Notes: generated by a model from the letters alone, not told the origin. A DNA stretch of 64,000 nucleotides from Sphaerisporangium siamense (GCF_014205275.1 NZ_JACHND010000001.1:1922001-1986000), one strand, 5' to 3'. Counted from the first letter of the stretch, positions 33,698-42,857 are shown. Numbers and translations: made by a program.

Positions 33698-34135
33698 TCA
33701 GGCGTGGCGTTGGAGTTCTTCGGGGGGCTGGTCGACGTAGCCCTGGCTTATTTCGATGATCAGGCCGTCGGGGTCGCGGACCCATACGGTCTTCCAGCCG
33801 GGGATGTACTCGTCGAACTTCAAGGGGCCGAGGGTGATGTGGGCGTCGTCGCCGGCCTGGTCCAGGAAGGCGTCCACGTCGTCGACCTGGAAGGCCAGGT
33901 GGCGGGTGACGCCGGGGGTGGCGGGGCCGTCGTCGGACGCCTCGGGGGCGGGGGCGGCGGTGGTGGGGAACAGTTCGAGGAGGGCGTCACCGCGGCGCAG
34001 GAAGATGACCCGCGTGCCGTCCGCCTCCGCGACCCTCGCTCTCCTGAAGCCGAAGTAGCGGGTGTAGAACTCTTCGGTGGCCTTCTGGTCGCGGCAGTTC
34101 AGGCCGACGTGCGACCAGCGCGGGCTGTCGGGCAT
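33698..34135 (-). CDS. Vicinal oxygen chelate (VOC/glyoxalase-fold) protein
   Basis: 145 residues forming two beta-alpha-beta-beta-beta units. Metal-ligand positions are present: His in SHVGLNCRD, Glu in ALLELFP, His in RHLAFQVDDV and Glu in LIIEISQGY. The family includes glyoxalases, extradiol dioxygenases, epimerases and fosfomycin/bleomycin resistance proteins; the exact reaction cannot be told. It is the last gene of the leftward NTF2/GMC operon, 10 bp after the previous stop. Confidence 0.85.
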   Translation of the reverse strand: MPDSPRWSHVGLNCRDQKATEEFYTRYFGFRRARVAEADGTRVIFLRRGDALLELFPTTAAPAPEASDDGPATPGVTRHLAFQVDDVDAFLDQAGDDAHITLGPLKFDEYIPGWKTVWVRDPDGLIIEISQGYVDQPPEELQRHA

Positions 34136-34145
34136 CCGAACCGCC

Positions 34146-34517
34146 TCACTTACCGAGGATGGGCGCGAACGGCACGCTGTCGTGGAAGTTGGACATGTAG
34201 GAGATGAGCCCGTCGGTGACGACGAAGTAGTTGCACACCCCGGCCTCGATCGACTCGCCGCCGACCGTGACGGCGGAGATGCGCGAGACCACGGCCGCCT
34301 GCTCGCCCTCGACGACGACGTGGGCGGGGACGTTGGCGAAGCGCGCGTAGGTCTCCGGGAATCCCTTCATCATCCCGCGCAGGGTCTCCCGGCCCTCGAC
34401 GTGCCCGGCGAGCTGCTCGTCCATCACCTGGTTCTCGGCGAACAGGTCGCACCAGGCGTCCCACTCGCCGGCGTTGGCGAGCTCGTAGTAGCGCGTGATC
34501 ACTTCTCTGGTGTCCAC
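34146..34517 (-). CDS. SnoaL/NTF2-like protein 1
   Basis: 123 residues, a typical NTF2-like cone: EVITRYYELANAGEWDAWCD at the N-terminus, ENQVMDEQLAGHVEGRETL, and the C-terminal strand ISYMSNFHDSVPFAPI. The GTG start at 34517 follows AAGGGGAA. Members act as small cyclases, isomerases or dehydratases (SnoaL, ketosteroid isomerase) or bind ligands. Being one of three such proteins in one operon with two flavoprotein oxidases suggests post-oxidation rearrangement of the product. Confidence 0.8.
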   Translation of the reverse strand: MDTREVITRYYELANAGEWDAWCDLFAENQVMDEQLAGHVEGRETLRGMMKGFPETYARFANVPAHVVVEGEQAAVVSRISAVTVGGESIEAGVCNYFVVTDGLISYMSNFHDSVPFAPILGK

Positions 34518-34531
34518 GTGTGGTTTCCCCT

Positions 34532-34960
34532 TCAGGAGACGGGGGCGCTGTCCTGCACCCAGGTGGGAAGCGGGACGTCGATCTGCCGGAACAGGGTGAC
34601 GAGGTCGTCGACGGCCCAGCGCTCGGCGAAGCGGCCGTCCTCGACGCGCCAGAGCTCGTGGGTGTACCACTCCAGCGCGTTGCCGGTGGGGGCCACGCCG
34701 AGGAAGGGGCCGACGTGCCGGCCGGTGAGGCGGATCCGGGTGAAGACCCGGTCCCCGGCGCTGACGACCTCCTCGGGGTGGGCGACCATCTGCAGGGCCT
34801 CGATGACCGCGCCGAGGTTCGCCTGGTAGATCGACAGTCCCGCGACGTCGACGAGCCCGGGGTGGTGGTCGATGAAGTCCTCGGTCATCACCTCGCCGAG
34901 CCCGTCCAGCTCGCGTGCGTTGAAGAGCTGCGCGAAGCGCTGGTAGAGCTGCTCGCTCAT
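34532..34960 (-). CDS. SnoaL/NTF2-like protein 2
   Basis: 142 residues with the SnoaL-type polyketide-cyclase pattern: YQRFAQLFNARELDGLGEVM, DFIDHHPGLVDVAGLSIYQA, FTRIRLTGRHVGPFLGVAPT and ALEWYTHELWRVEDGRFAER. The HH and the Thr/His stretch line the pocket in relatives. ATG follows GGAG and overlaps the GMC stop (ATGA). Close spacing (14 bp) to the next NTF2-like gene. Confidence 0.82.
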   Translation of the reverse strand: MSEQLYQRFAQLFNARELDGLGEVMTEDFIDHHPGLVDVAGLSIYQANLGAVIEALQMVAHPEEVVSAGDRVFTRIRLTGRHVGPFLGVAPTGNALEWYTHELWRVEDGRFAERWAVDDLVTLFRQIDVPLPTWVQDSAPVS

Positions 34961-36516
34961 GGTGACTCCGTCCTGCCGAGCAGCAGGTCGGCGGCCTTCT
35001 CGCCGATCATGATGCACGGCGCGTTGGTGTTGCCCGCCACGATCTGCGGCATGATCGAGGCGTCGGCGACCCGCAGCCCCTCCACGCCGTGGACGCGCAG
35101 CCGGTCGTCCACGACGGACTCCTCGTCGTCGCCCATGCGGCAGGTCCCGGTGGGGTGCCAGAGCGTCCCGGCGTTCTCCCGCACGTACTCGGCCAGCTCG
35201 GCGCGCCCGGTGACCGTGGGCCCCGGCGCGATCTCCTCCTTGACCAGGCCCGAGATGGCGCTGGTCGCGGCGAGCGCCCGGGACAGCTCGATGGCCTCCA
35301 GGAAGCACTCGACGTCCGCCGGGTCGCTGAGGTAGTTCGGGTCCACGATCGGCAGCTCGGACGGGTCCGCGGACCGCAGCGTCACGGTGCCCGTGCTGCG
35401 CGGCTGGATGATGATCGGCGCGAACGTGAAGCCCGGCCCCTCGCGGTCGTAGGCGGGGGAGACGAACTTGATGCCGCCGAACGCCATCTGCAGGTCCGGC
35501 GGCCGGTCGGCCGGCGTCGCGCTGGTGCGGGTGAAGAACCCGGTCTCGGCGATCAGCGTCGGGACGAACGGGGGTTCCTCCCTGGCCAGGTAGCAGACCC
35601 CGACGACCATGTGGTCCTGGAGGTTCCGCCCGACTCCGGGCAGGTCGGCCACGACGTCGATCCCGTGCCCGCGCAGCTCGGCGGCGGGGCCGATGCCCGA
35701 CAGCTTCAGCAGGTGCGGGGAGTTGAACGCGCCGCCGCAGACGATGACCTCGGTGCTCGCGTACGCCTGCTGGATGGCGCCGCCGGCCACGTACTCCACG
35801 CCGACGGCCCGCTCGTTCCTGATCAGGACGCGGCTCGCCAGCGCCTCGCTCGCGATGGTCAGCCCGGGGTTCTCCAGCAGGGGGTGCAGGTAGCCGGTGG
35901 CGGTGCTCGACCTGTGGTGGTCGGGGGTCTTGCTGGTCTGGTAGTAGAAGACCGTCTCTTCCTGCTCGCCCGCGTTGTAGTCGAACCTCGGCCCCTGGTC
36001 CTTGAGCCCGACCTCGCCGCCCGCGGCGAAGAGCCTGGTCGAGACGGGGCTCGGGTCGGCGTGGTAGAGGACGCCGATCGGCCCGCCCGTGCCGCGGTAC
36101 TCCGACTGCCCGCCCTCGAAGTCCTCCAGCCTCTTGAAGTACGGGAGCACGTCGCGGTAGCCCCAGCCGTGGTTGCCCAGCGCGGCCCAGTTGTCGTAGT
36201 CCATGCGGTGGCCCCGCACGTACAGCATGGCGTTGATCGAACTGGAGCCGCCCCACACCTTGCCGCGCGCGATGGGCACCGTGCGGCCGTGCAGCGCCGG
36301 CTGGGGAGCCGTGACGTAGCCCCAGTCGATCTCGCTCGGGCCCCACAGGGAGATCGTGGACGGCACCTTCTCGTCGTGGATCTCGGGCCGGCTGTCGCGG
36401 CCGCCCGCCTCGATCAGCAGGACCGTGGCGTCGCTTCCGGTGACCAGCCGGTTGGCGAGGGCGGCGCCCGCGGACCCGGCGCCCACGACGATGAAGTCGT
36501 AGGAGGGGGCGCTCAC
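34957..36516 (-). CDS. GMC-family FAD oxidoreductase 1 (choline dehydrogenase-like)
   Basis: 519 residues. The FAD-binding VVGAGSAGAALANRL is followed by the GMC signature 1 region RGKVWGGSSSINAMLYVRG. Signature 2 is GAFNSPHLLKLSGIG, and the C-terminal active-site region is WHPTGTCRMG...NTNAPCIMIGEKAADLL. It oxidises an alcohol (or similar) using FAD. The start is a GTG overlapping the stop of GMC 2. It is clearly paralogous to its upstream neighbour. In alcohol-oxidising GMC enzymes the catalytic His-His/Asn pair lies in the C-terminal region; here the WHP His and the Asn in GNTNAP fit. Confidence 0.9.
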   Translation of the reverse strand: MSAPSYDFIVVGAGSAGAALANRLVTGSDATVLLIEAGGRDSRPEIHDEKVPSTISLWGPSEIDWGYVTAPQPALHGRTVPIARGKVWGGSSSINAMLYVRGHRMDYDNWAALGNHGWGYRDVLPYFKRLEDFEGGQSEYRGTGGPIGVLYHADPSPVSTRLFAAGGEVGLKDQGPRFDYNAGEQEETVFYYQTSKTPDHHRSSTATGYLHPLLENPGLTIASEALASRVLIRNERAVGVEYVAGGAIQQAYASTEVIVCGGAFNSPHLLKLSGIGPAAELRGHGIDVVADLPGVGRNLQDHMVVGVCYLAREEPPFVPTLIAETGFFTRTSATPADRPPDLQMAFGGIKFVSPAYDREGPGFTFAPIIIQPRSTGTVTLRSADPSELPIVDPNYLSDPADVECFLEAIELSRALAATSAISGLVKEEIAPGPTVTGRAELAEYVRENAGTLWHPTGTCRMGDDEESVVDDRLRVHGVEGLRVADASIMPQIVAGNTNAPCIMIGEKAADLLLGRTESP

Positions 36517-38033
36517 GAGGCGGCGTCCTGCTTGATGAAGTCGGCGACCCGCTCGGCGACCATGACCACGGCGGTGTGGCAGTTGCCGGTGGTGACCTCC
36601 GGCATGACCGAGGCGTCGGCGATGCGGAGCCCCTCGACGCCGTACACGCGCAGGCGCGGGTCCACCACGGCCAGCTCGTCGACGCCCATCTTGCACGCGC
36701 CGACGTAGTGGTAGTACGAGCCGAGGTTCTGCTTGACGAACTCGGTGACGTCCGCGCGGCTGGAGACGCCGTCGCCCGGGGTGACCTCCTTGACGCCCCA
36801 GTCGGCGAACGCATGGGTGCGGAACAGGTCGCGGGCCATTTCGAACGCGTCGACCATGCGCTCGCGGTCGGAGGGGTGCGACAGGTAGCGAGGGTCGGCG
36901 AGCGGCGCGTCCAGCGGGTCGGCGCTGGCCAGGCGCAGCGTGCCGCGCGCCAGCGGGCGGACGAGGCCGGGCAGCATGGTGACGAGCTGCGGGTGCGGCT
37001 CTGGCTGGAACTGCGCCCTGTGGATGAAGCCGATCTGCACGTCCGGGACCGCCCAGCCGCCCGTGTTGGCGAACAGGCACACCTCGGACATGTTCATCGT
37101 GGGCTCGGGGGCCGCGCGGTCGGTCATGTTGACCGGCGCGACGATGAGCACGTGGTCGTGGTAGTTCTCGCCGACGCCGGGGAGGTTCAGGCGGACGTCG
37201 ATGCCGAACTGCCTGAGGTGGCTCTCCTGGCCGATGCCGGAGAGCATCAGCAGCTTGGGCGTCTCCAGGCCGTTGGCGCAGAGGATGACCTCCGAGCCGG
37301 CGCGGGCCTGGCGCGTCTCTCCGCCGCGCACGTACTCGACGCCGGTGACCCGGTCGCCCTCGAAGAGCAGCTTGGTGGCGCGGGAGTCGGCGCTGAGGGT
37401 CAGGTTGGGCCGTCCGAGCGCCGGCAGCAGGTACGCCTGCCGGACGCCGAACCGTTTGCCGTCCTTGATGTCCAGGTGGTGCCAGCCGGCACCGGTGAGC
37501 TGGGCGTTGAAGTCGGGCGTGGAGGGGTGCCCGAGCTCGGCGCAGGCGTCGAGGAAGGTCTGGGACAGCGGGTTCGGCTGGTGCCTGCTCGCGTTGATGA
37601 CGTTGACGGGTCCGTCATGCCCGGCCGTCGGGTTGGTGTCGTCCTCCTGGGACTCCAGCTTGCGGAAGTACGGCAGCACGTCCTGCCAGGACCATCCGGT
37701 GGCCCCGTGGTACGCCCAGTTGTCGTAGTCCAGCGGCTGACCCCGCAGGTGGATCATGTGGTAGAGGTTGCCGGACCCGCCGATGCCCTTGCCGGCGGCG
37801 AGGTAGACCTTGCGCCCGCCGAGGGCGGCCTGCTCGGTGGTCCAGTACACCCAGTCGATCGGGGTGAAGTGGTGCTCGGCCCACCGGTAGGGAATGTCGA
37901 CGGTGTCGGGGATCGTGTCCGCGCCGGCCTCCAGCAGGAGAACCGTCGCGTTCTCCAGCTCGCTGAGCCTGTTCGCGAGCACTGAGCCGGACGCTCCCGC
38001 GCCCACCACTATGTAGTCATAGGTCTCGCTCAT
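36513..38033 (-). CDS. GMC-family FAD oxidoreductase 2
   Basis: 506 residues with VVGAGASGSVLANRL, the signature KGIGGSGNLYHMIHLRG, NGLETPKLLMLSGIG and a C-terminal YYHYVGACKMG...GNCHTAVVMVAERVADFI. The position that is WHP in its partner is YHYVG here, while the second region has His in GNCHTA. The two paralogs may therefore split substrates or steps. ATG 38033 follows GAGGT at 7 nt; the GTG six bases upstream is too close to that site. Coupled to GMC 1 by GTGA. Confidence 0.9.
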   Translation of the reverse strand: MSETYDYIVVGAGASGSVLANRLSELENATVLLLEAGADTIPDTVDIPYRWAEHHFTPIDWVYWTTEQAALGGRKVYLAAGKGIGGSGNLYHMIHLRGQPLDYDNWAYHGATGWSWQDVLPYFRKLESQEDDTNPTAGHDGPVNVINASRHQPNPLSQTFLDACAELGHPSTPDFNAQLTGAGWHHLDIKDGKRFGVRQAYLLPALGRPNLTLSADSRATKLLFEGDRVTGVEYVRGGETRQARAGSEVILCANGLETPKLLMLSGIGQESHLRQFGIDVRLNLPGVGENYHDHVLIVAPVNMTDRAAPEPTMNMSEVCLFANTGGWAVPDVQIGFIHRAQFQPEPHPQLVTMLPGLVRPLARGTLRLASADPLDAPLADPRYLSHPSDRERMVDAFEMARDLFRTHAFADWGVKEVTPGDGVSSRADVTEFVKQNLGSYYHYVGACKMGVDELAVVDPRLRVYGVEGLRIADASVMPEVTTGNCHTAVVMVAERVADFIKQDAAS

Positions 38034-38043
38034 GTTCACTACC

Positions 38044-38466
38044 TCACTTTTCCGCCGGCGACAGCTGGTTGAGCGCGCCGACGTGGTACTTGACGATGGC
38101 CAGGCCGTCCGGCGTCTTCGCCAGCTCCCACTCCTGGGTGACGCGGAAGCTGTTGCGGCTTCCGTCGGAGGTCTGGGTGGCCGTCCACACGACCTGGACG
38201 TCGACGTGGACGGTGTCGCCGTCGTCGCGGGCGCCGAGCCGCTCGACCACGTGCTCCTGGTCGGTGAAGGCGGCGCCGACGACGGCGTACCAGTCCCGGA
38301 AGTCCTCGTGGCTGCGCAGCGTGCGCTCCGGGAAGGCCATTTCGAGGTCCTGGTCGACGACGAGAGGAAGCAGCCTCTCGACCGGCTCGTGGGCGCTGAG
38401 CCGGTCGAACCACTGCCGCGCGAACTCCGCGGTCTCCGCGTCCAGCGCGGACTGATTGGCTGGCAT
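38044..38466 (-). CDS. SnoaL/NTF2-like protein 3
   Basis: 140 residues: FARQWFDRLSAHEPVERLLP, EMAFPERTLRSHEDFRDWYA, HVDVQVVWTATQTSDGSRNS and the final strand AIVKYHVGALNQL. It resembles NTF2-like proteins found beside dioxygenase or oxidase genes. GGGAG lies 8 nt before the ATG. It is the first gene of the operon, 10 bp before GMC 2, and lies behind an AT-rich region with an 11-bp palindrome. Confidence 0.78.
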   Translation of the reverse strand: MPANQSALDAETAEFARQWFDRLSAHEPVERLLPLVVDQDLEMAFPERTLRSHEDFRDWYAVVGAAFTDQEHVVERLGARDDGDTVHVDVQVVWTATQTSDGSRNSFRVTQEWELAKTPDGLAIVKYHVGALNQLSPAEK

Positions 38467-38495
38467 TATGCCACTCCCTTGAATAGTAACGGATT

Positions 38496-38506
38496 TTAAT
38501 TATTAA
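38496..38506. promoter_or_regulatory. AT-rich palindrome in the divergent GMC-operon/MFS promoter region
   Basis: TTAATTATTAA is a perfect 11-bp palindrome 30 bp upstream of the leftward NTF2-like gene. It stands out against the GC-rich background. It is a candidate operator or part of the leftward promoter. Confidence 0.3.
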
Positions 38507-38692
38507 GTCGGAAATGTGTCTCGGGGAGGATCCGCCGAAAAGCAGAACCGGACTCGGATAAATGCACGTAGTGCCGTGTCGGGACTTGACACAGTGCCCC
38601 GTGTTTTCGATGAATCCGGTTCTCCGCTTGATAGGCACACCCATAGCCTCGGCTGGTACTTGAATGCCCGTTAACGGGAGGGACCTCCGCCC

Positions 38693-39955
38693 ATGCGAGC
38701 TCGATCGATCGCGACCGTGCTGCCGGGAGGCGCGGCACGTCACCCGGTCCTTCTGCTGTCCCTGGGCACCTTCGCCCTGGGCACCGACGCCTTCGTGATC
38801 AGTGGCGTGCTGAACGAGGTCGGGCGCGAGCTAGGCGTTTCCCTGGGGACGGCCGGACTGCTCATCACCGTGTTCTCCGGCGTGTACGCGGTGTCGGCTC
38901 CCCTGCTGGCGGTGCTGACCGGAAATATGTGCCGCAGACGACTGCTCCTGCTGAGCCTCGCCGTGTTCGTCGCGGCCAATGTGCTGGCCGCCGTGGCGCC
39001 CAACTTCGGCGTGATGATCCTCGCCCGGGTGGCCGCGGCCGTCGGCGGCGCCATGTACACGCCCGTCGCGGTGAGCGTCGCCGCCACGCTCGCCGCCCCC
39101 TCCGAGCGCGGCCGGGCCCTCGCCGCCGTCGCCGCGGGCCTCACCGTCGCCAACGCGCTCGGGGTGCCGCTCGGCACGCTGATCGGCCAGGCCCTCCAGT
39201 GGCGCATGACCTTCGTCTTCGTGGCGATCCTCGGCGTGGTCGCCTACGTCGGGCTGCACCGCGCGCTGGGCGCGCTGCCGTCCCCCGGCGTCGCCTCGCT
39301 GCGCCGGCGGCTCGCCGTCGCCACGCTGCCCGGCGTGCCGACCACGCTGCTCGGCACATCCCTGGCCATCTGCGGCATCTTCACCCTCTACGCCTACCTG
39401 GCGTGGTTCGCCGGCCAGAGCGCGGGCATCGCCGGGGGCGCGCTCACCGTGGTCTATCTGATCTTCGGCGTCGTGGCGGTGGGCTCCAACCTGACGGCGG
39501 GCGTGCTCATCGACCGCACCTCGCCCACCCGCGTCGCGCTGCTCTCCATCGTCGGGCTGGCCGTCGTCTACACCGGCCTGTCGGTGTTCGCCGGGCTCGG
39601 CCTCTCCGGCACGGGCGCGGTGGTGACGCTGGCCGTGCTAGTCGGCGTGTGGTCGATGGTCGGATGGCTGTTCAACCCCTCCCAGCAGCAGCGCCTGCTC
39701 ACCGCCGCCGGCCCGCAGGGCGCGATCGCGCTGTCCCTGAACGCCTCGGCCCTCGCCACCGGGCAGGCCGTGGCCGGGGTCGTCGGCGGGCTCATGCTCG
39801 CCGCCGGGCCGGGCCCGCTCGCGCTCGCGGCCGCGGCCTGCGAGGTCCTCGCCGTGGCCGCGCTCGCCGTCTCGGCCCTCGCCGCCCGCCGGAGGGCCGC
39901 GGCCCCCGCCCGCCCGCTCGCCACCCCCGTCCCGTCCGAGTCGCACGTGCCCTGA
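38693..39955 (+). CDS. MFS exporter, DHA1-like
   Basis: 420 residues, about twelve transmembrane helices. The first reads LLLSLGTFALGTDAFVISGVL, as in CmlA/AraJ/DHA1 drug:H+ antiporters; the helix-5 antiporter-type stretch is LTVANALGVPLGTLIGQALQWR. GGGAGGG upstream of the ATG. It is divergent from the NTF2/GMC operon across a 226-bp region and may export that operon's product or substrate. Confidence 0.85.
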   Translation: MRARSIATVLPGGAARHPVLLLSLGTFALGTDAFVISGVLNEVGRELGVSLGTAGLLITVFSGVYAVSAPLLAVLTGNMCRRRLLLLSLAVFVAANVLAAVAPNFGVMILARVAAAVGGAMYTPVAVSVAATLAAPSERGRALAAVAAGLTVANALGVPLGTLIGQALQWRMTFVFVAILGVVAYVGLHRALGALPSPGVASLRRRLAVATLPGVPTTLLGTSLAICGIFTLYAYLAWFAGQSAGIAGGALTVVYLIFGVVAVGSNLTAGVLIDRTSPTRVALLSIVGLAVVYTGLSVFAGLGLSGTGAVVTLAVLVGVWSMVGWLFNPSQQQRLLTAAGPQGAIALSLNASALATGQAVAGVVGGLMLAAGPGPLALAAAACEVLAVAALAVSALAARRRAAAPARPLATPVPSESHVP

Positions 39956-40297
39956 CGACGCCCCGCGGCGTGTTCCTTCCCTACCTGACGAGGAGAAGAA
40001 GCGACGTGCATCCCACCACCCCCCACCCCCGCACCCTCACCGGGCCGCCTGCCCCGCCGGCCCCGGAGCGTCCGCGTCGGGCGCCATCAATTTAGGGGTT
40101 GTTTCCCCGTCTTTCCCGGGCACTGGGGATGACGCGCGCGGTTCTCCTGCCCGGTCAGGGCCCCACCGGCCCGGTCATGAATGAGTCATGTCTCAAGTGG
40201 CATCGAGAGTGCCACCATTAACAGGCTCTGTCCCCCCTTCTTCCGCTGCAAGAGGCTTGACACGAACGCGCTGCGCAAGCGGATGGGGGTGTACGCA
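39956..40297. other. Gap between the MFS gene and the first IS701-like gene
   Basis: About 340 bp. A 29-codon frame (GTG 40006 to TAG 40095) has AGGAG 10 nt upstream and encodes a Pro/Thr/Arg-rich peptide starting HPTTPHPRTLTGPP. It could be a remnant 5' end of a lost gene in the MFS operon, but support is thin. TTGACA occurs at 40257-40262 without a convincing -10. No inverted repeats typical of an IS end were noticed. Confidence 0.3.
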
Positions 40298-41494
40298 ATG
40301 ACCACAGCCACTGTCATGTCTAGTAGGGAGCCATCGCCGGCCCACGCTGTGGAGCTGGCGTCTTTGTGCCGGGACCTCTTCGCGTCCTTCACCAGGTCGG
40401 ACCAGCGTCGCTGGGGGGAGGTCTACGTCCGGGGGTTGCTGTCGGTGTCGGGGAGGAAGTCCATCCGGCGGATGGCCGAGCAGGTCGTCGGCTGGGAGGC
40501 CGAACAGTGCCTGCAGCAGTTCGTCAACCAGAGTCCGTGGGACTGGGTGCCCGTGCGGCGCCGCCTCGTGGAGCACGCGATGCCCGCCGTCCAGCCGAAG
40601 GCGTGGGTGGTCAGGGAAGTCGTGATGCCGAAGAACGGGTCCAGTTCGGTGGGCGTGGACAAACAGTACGCGCACTCCATCGGCCGGATGATCAACTGTC
40701 AGATGGGGCTCGCGGTGTTCCTCGCGGGCGACTCGGGGGCGAGCCCGGTCAACTGGCGGCTGCTGCTGCCGCGGAGCTGGGACGAGGACCCGGCCCGCCG
40801 CAGCCGTGCCCACCTGCCCCCCGCCGAGCGGCACCGGTCGCGCTGGGACCTGCTGCTGGACGCCGTGGACGAGATGATCGGCTCCTGGGGGCTGAGCCCC
40901 GCGCCCATCCTGGTGGACGCCTGCCACACCGCCCAGGTCGAACCGCTGCTGAGCGGCCTGGAGGAGCGCGGCCTGCGTTACGTGGTCCAGGTCACCGAGG
41001 GCACCCGGGTCTCGGTCGGGCCGCGCGCCCGCTGGTCGGCCACGCTCGGCGAGCTGGTCGCGCAGCGGGCCAGGCACGACGCCGTCATGCTGAGCCGCAG
41101 GGACGACATGAACGCGACCACGTCGAGGTTCGTGGCGCTGCCCCTGACGGAGCTGGCGGGCCTGTACGACATGGGCCCGGGGGGGCCGTACCGGGGGGCG
41201 CGCCGCGTGCTCGCGGAGTGGCCCGTCAGCCAGCCCGACCTGCGCGCGATCTGGCTCACCAACCTCAGCGGCTCTCGCCTGCTCGACCTGATCGGCCTGC
41301 TGAGGCTCGGTCACCGCGCCGACCAGGACCTGGCGACGCTGGCGGACGGCTTCGGCCTGCGGCACTTCGAGGGCCGCTCGTTCCGGGGCTGGCACCACCA
41401 CGTCACGTTGGTCTCTGTCGCCTTCGCCTACCGCCTGCTGCGCCGTCTGGAGGAGCGGGACGAGGCTGATCTGCGCCTGTGGTCGCGCGTGTGA
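40298..41494 (+). CDS. IS701-transposase-like protein 1, probably domesticated
   Basis: 398 residues with the IS701/DDE_5 build: DLFASFTRSDQRRWGEVYVR, RKSIRRMAEQV, LQQFVNQSPWDWVPVRRRL, SVGVDKQYAHSIGRMINCQM, VNWRLLLPRSWDEDPARRSR and FEGRSFRGWHHHVTL. Where active members have an Asp pair (roughly W-x-x-D-D-T-x-F-x-K-K-G) this one reads WVVREVVMPKNG, so the first catalytic Asp seems lost. The second motif keeps ILVDACHTAQ. The start at 40298 is fixed by GGGGGT 7 nt upstream, mirrored in the paralog. No flanking inverted repeats or target duplications were seen. A regulatory role is plausible because the paralog is coupled to a kinase gene. Confidence 0.75.
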   Translation: MTTATVMSSREPSPAHAVELASLCRDLFASFTRSDQRRWGEVYVRGLLSVSGRKSIRRMAEQVVGWEAEQCLQQFVNQSPWDWVPVRRRLVEHAMPAVQPKAWVVREVVMPKNGSSSVGVDKQYAHSIGRMINCQMGLAVFLAGDSGASPVNWRLLLPRSWDEDPARRSRAHLPPAERHRSRWDLLLDAVDEMIGSWGLSPAPILVDACHTAQVEPLLSGLEERGLRYVVQVTEGTRVSVGPRARWSATLGELVAQRARHDAVMLSRRDDMNATTSRFVALPLTELAGLYDMGPGGPYRGARRVLAEWPVSQPDLRAIWLTNLSGSRLLDLIGLLRLGHRADQDLATLADGFGLRHFEGRSFRGWHHHVTLVSVAFAYRLLRRLEERDEADLRLWSRV

Positions 41495-41699
41495 GGCGAG
41501 GCCACGACGGCGGCCCGCGCGGCCGCCCGCACGAACGCCGTCGGCGCGCCTGACCTGGCCAAGGGCGCGGCCGATGGCGCCGATCTTGACGCCGGCCTTC
41601 CCCGTGCGGGCGCGGAACCCGTCCACTTCGCCCGGCGCCACCATCCGGGGGAAACCGGCGCGCAGGGGACGGCCGGCCATTTCCGTGGGGGTAACTCGG

Positions 41700-42857
41700 A
41701 TGGTGGAGAAAATCGAATATCTGGTTCGCGACGCGTGGTGGTCTCCGTTCTGCGAAGACCTTTTCTCATCTTTCGCGCGGGCGGACCAGCGGCGCTGGGG
41801 AGACGTTTATCTGCAAGGACTGCTGACCGTTCCGGGTAGGAAATCCATTCGCCGGATCTCCGATCAGGTGGTGGGCCGCCCGGTGGACCAGTGCCTGCAG
41901 CAGTTCGTCAACCAGAGCCCGTGGGACTGGCAGCCCGTGCGGAAAAGGCTCGCCGGGCATCTGGCCGCGGCCTTCCGCGCGAAGGCGTGGGTCGTCGAGG
42001 AGGTCGCCTTCCCCAAGAACGGGGCCAACTCGGTGGGGGTGGCGCGGCAGTTCGCCCACTCCGCGGGCCGGCTCATCAACTGCCAGCTCGGGCTCGCGGT
42101 CATGCTGGTCGGCGAGCACGGGGGGTGCCCGGTGAACTGGCGGCTGCTGCTGCCGCGGAGCTGGGACGACGATCCGGCGCGGCGGGCCAGGACCCGCATA
42201 CCCGCGCACGAGCGGTACCGGTCACGATGGGAGCACCTTTTGGAGGCGATCGACGAGATGGTCCTCGACTGGGGGCTGCCTCCCGCGCCCGTCGTGGTGG
42301 ACGCGCGGGCGACGCCCCGGGTCGAGCCGCTGCTGCGCGGGCTGGAGGAGCGCGGGCTGAGCTACGTGGCCAGGGTCGGCGAGAGCGCGCTGATGCGGGG
42401 CCGCATGGCGGGATGGGGGTTCGGCGAGGCCGCCGGCGGAACGTCCGCGAACGGCACGACGCTCAGCGGCCCGCGCCGTGACCGGGGCCTGCGGTCCCAC
42501 CTCACGACCGTCCCGCTGGAGGTGCCGGGCGCGCTGGACGCCCCGCGGCCGAGGCGCCCCGCCAAGCGGTCGGTGACCGTCGAATGGGCGCAGGGCAGGA
42601 ACGGCCCGAAGGCGATCTGGCTCACCGACCTCGGGGAGTCACGGCTGCCGGAGATCGCCGGCATGATCGAGCTGCGGCGGCGCGCGGCCGCCCAGCTCGC
42701 GCTGATGGACGCCGAGTCGGGGCTGCGGCACTTCGAGGGCCGCTCCTTCCGCGGCTGGCACCACCACGTCACGCTGGTCTCCGCCGCGCACGGGTACCGG
42801 CTCCTTCGCGGCCTCGACGCCGAGCCCGCGCACGCCCGGGTGCGATCCTATGGGTGA
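41700..42857 (+). CDS. IS701-transposase-like protein 2, probably domesticated
   Basis: 385 residues, clearly paralogous to the preceding protein over its whole length (DLFSSFARADQRRWGDVYLQ, LQQFVNQSPWDWQPVRKRL, INCQLGLAVMLV, FEGRSFRGWHHHVTLVSAAH). The first catalytic motif reads WVVEEVAFPKNG, again without the Asp pair. The second retains VVVDARATPR. GGGGGT lies 7 nt before the ATG, the same spacing as in copy 1. The gene ends in ATGGGTGA, overlapping the histidine-kinase start by 8 bp, strong evidence of co-expression. A 205-bp spacer separates the copies. Divergence between copies is substantial, so the duplication is old. Confidence 0.75.
   Translation: MVEKIEYLVRDAWWSPFCEDLFSSFARADQRRWGDVYLQGLLTVPGRKSIRRISDQVVGRPVDQCLQQFVNQSPWDWQPVRKRLAGHLAAAFRAKAWVVEEVAFPKNGANSVGVARQFAHSAGRLINCQLGLAVMLVGEHGGCPVNWRLLLPRSWDDDPARRARTRIPAHERYRSRWEHLLEAIDEMVLDWGLPPAPVVVDARATPRVEPLLRGLEERGLSYVARVGESALMRGRMAGWGFGEAAGGTSANGTTLSGPRRDRGLRSHLTTVPLEVPGALDAPRPRRPAKRSVTVEWAQGRNGPKAIWLTDLGESRLPEIAGMIELRRRAAAQLALMDAESGLRHFEGRSFRGWHHHVTLVSAAHGYRLLRGLDAEPAHARVRSYG

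Noticed and set aside
40006-40095. 29-codon frame with AGGAG upstream between the MFS and IS701-like genes
   Set aside because: Proline-rich, no family, ribosome-binding site 10 nt away. Mentioned in the gap entry but not called as a gene.
40298-42857. Active insertion sequence(s) of the IS701 family
   Set aside because: No terminal inverted repeats or target duplications were noticed, the first catalytic Asp appears lost in both copies, and the second copy is coupled to a kinase gene.
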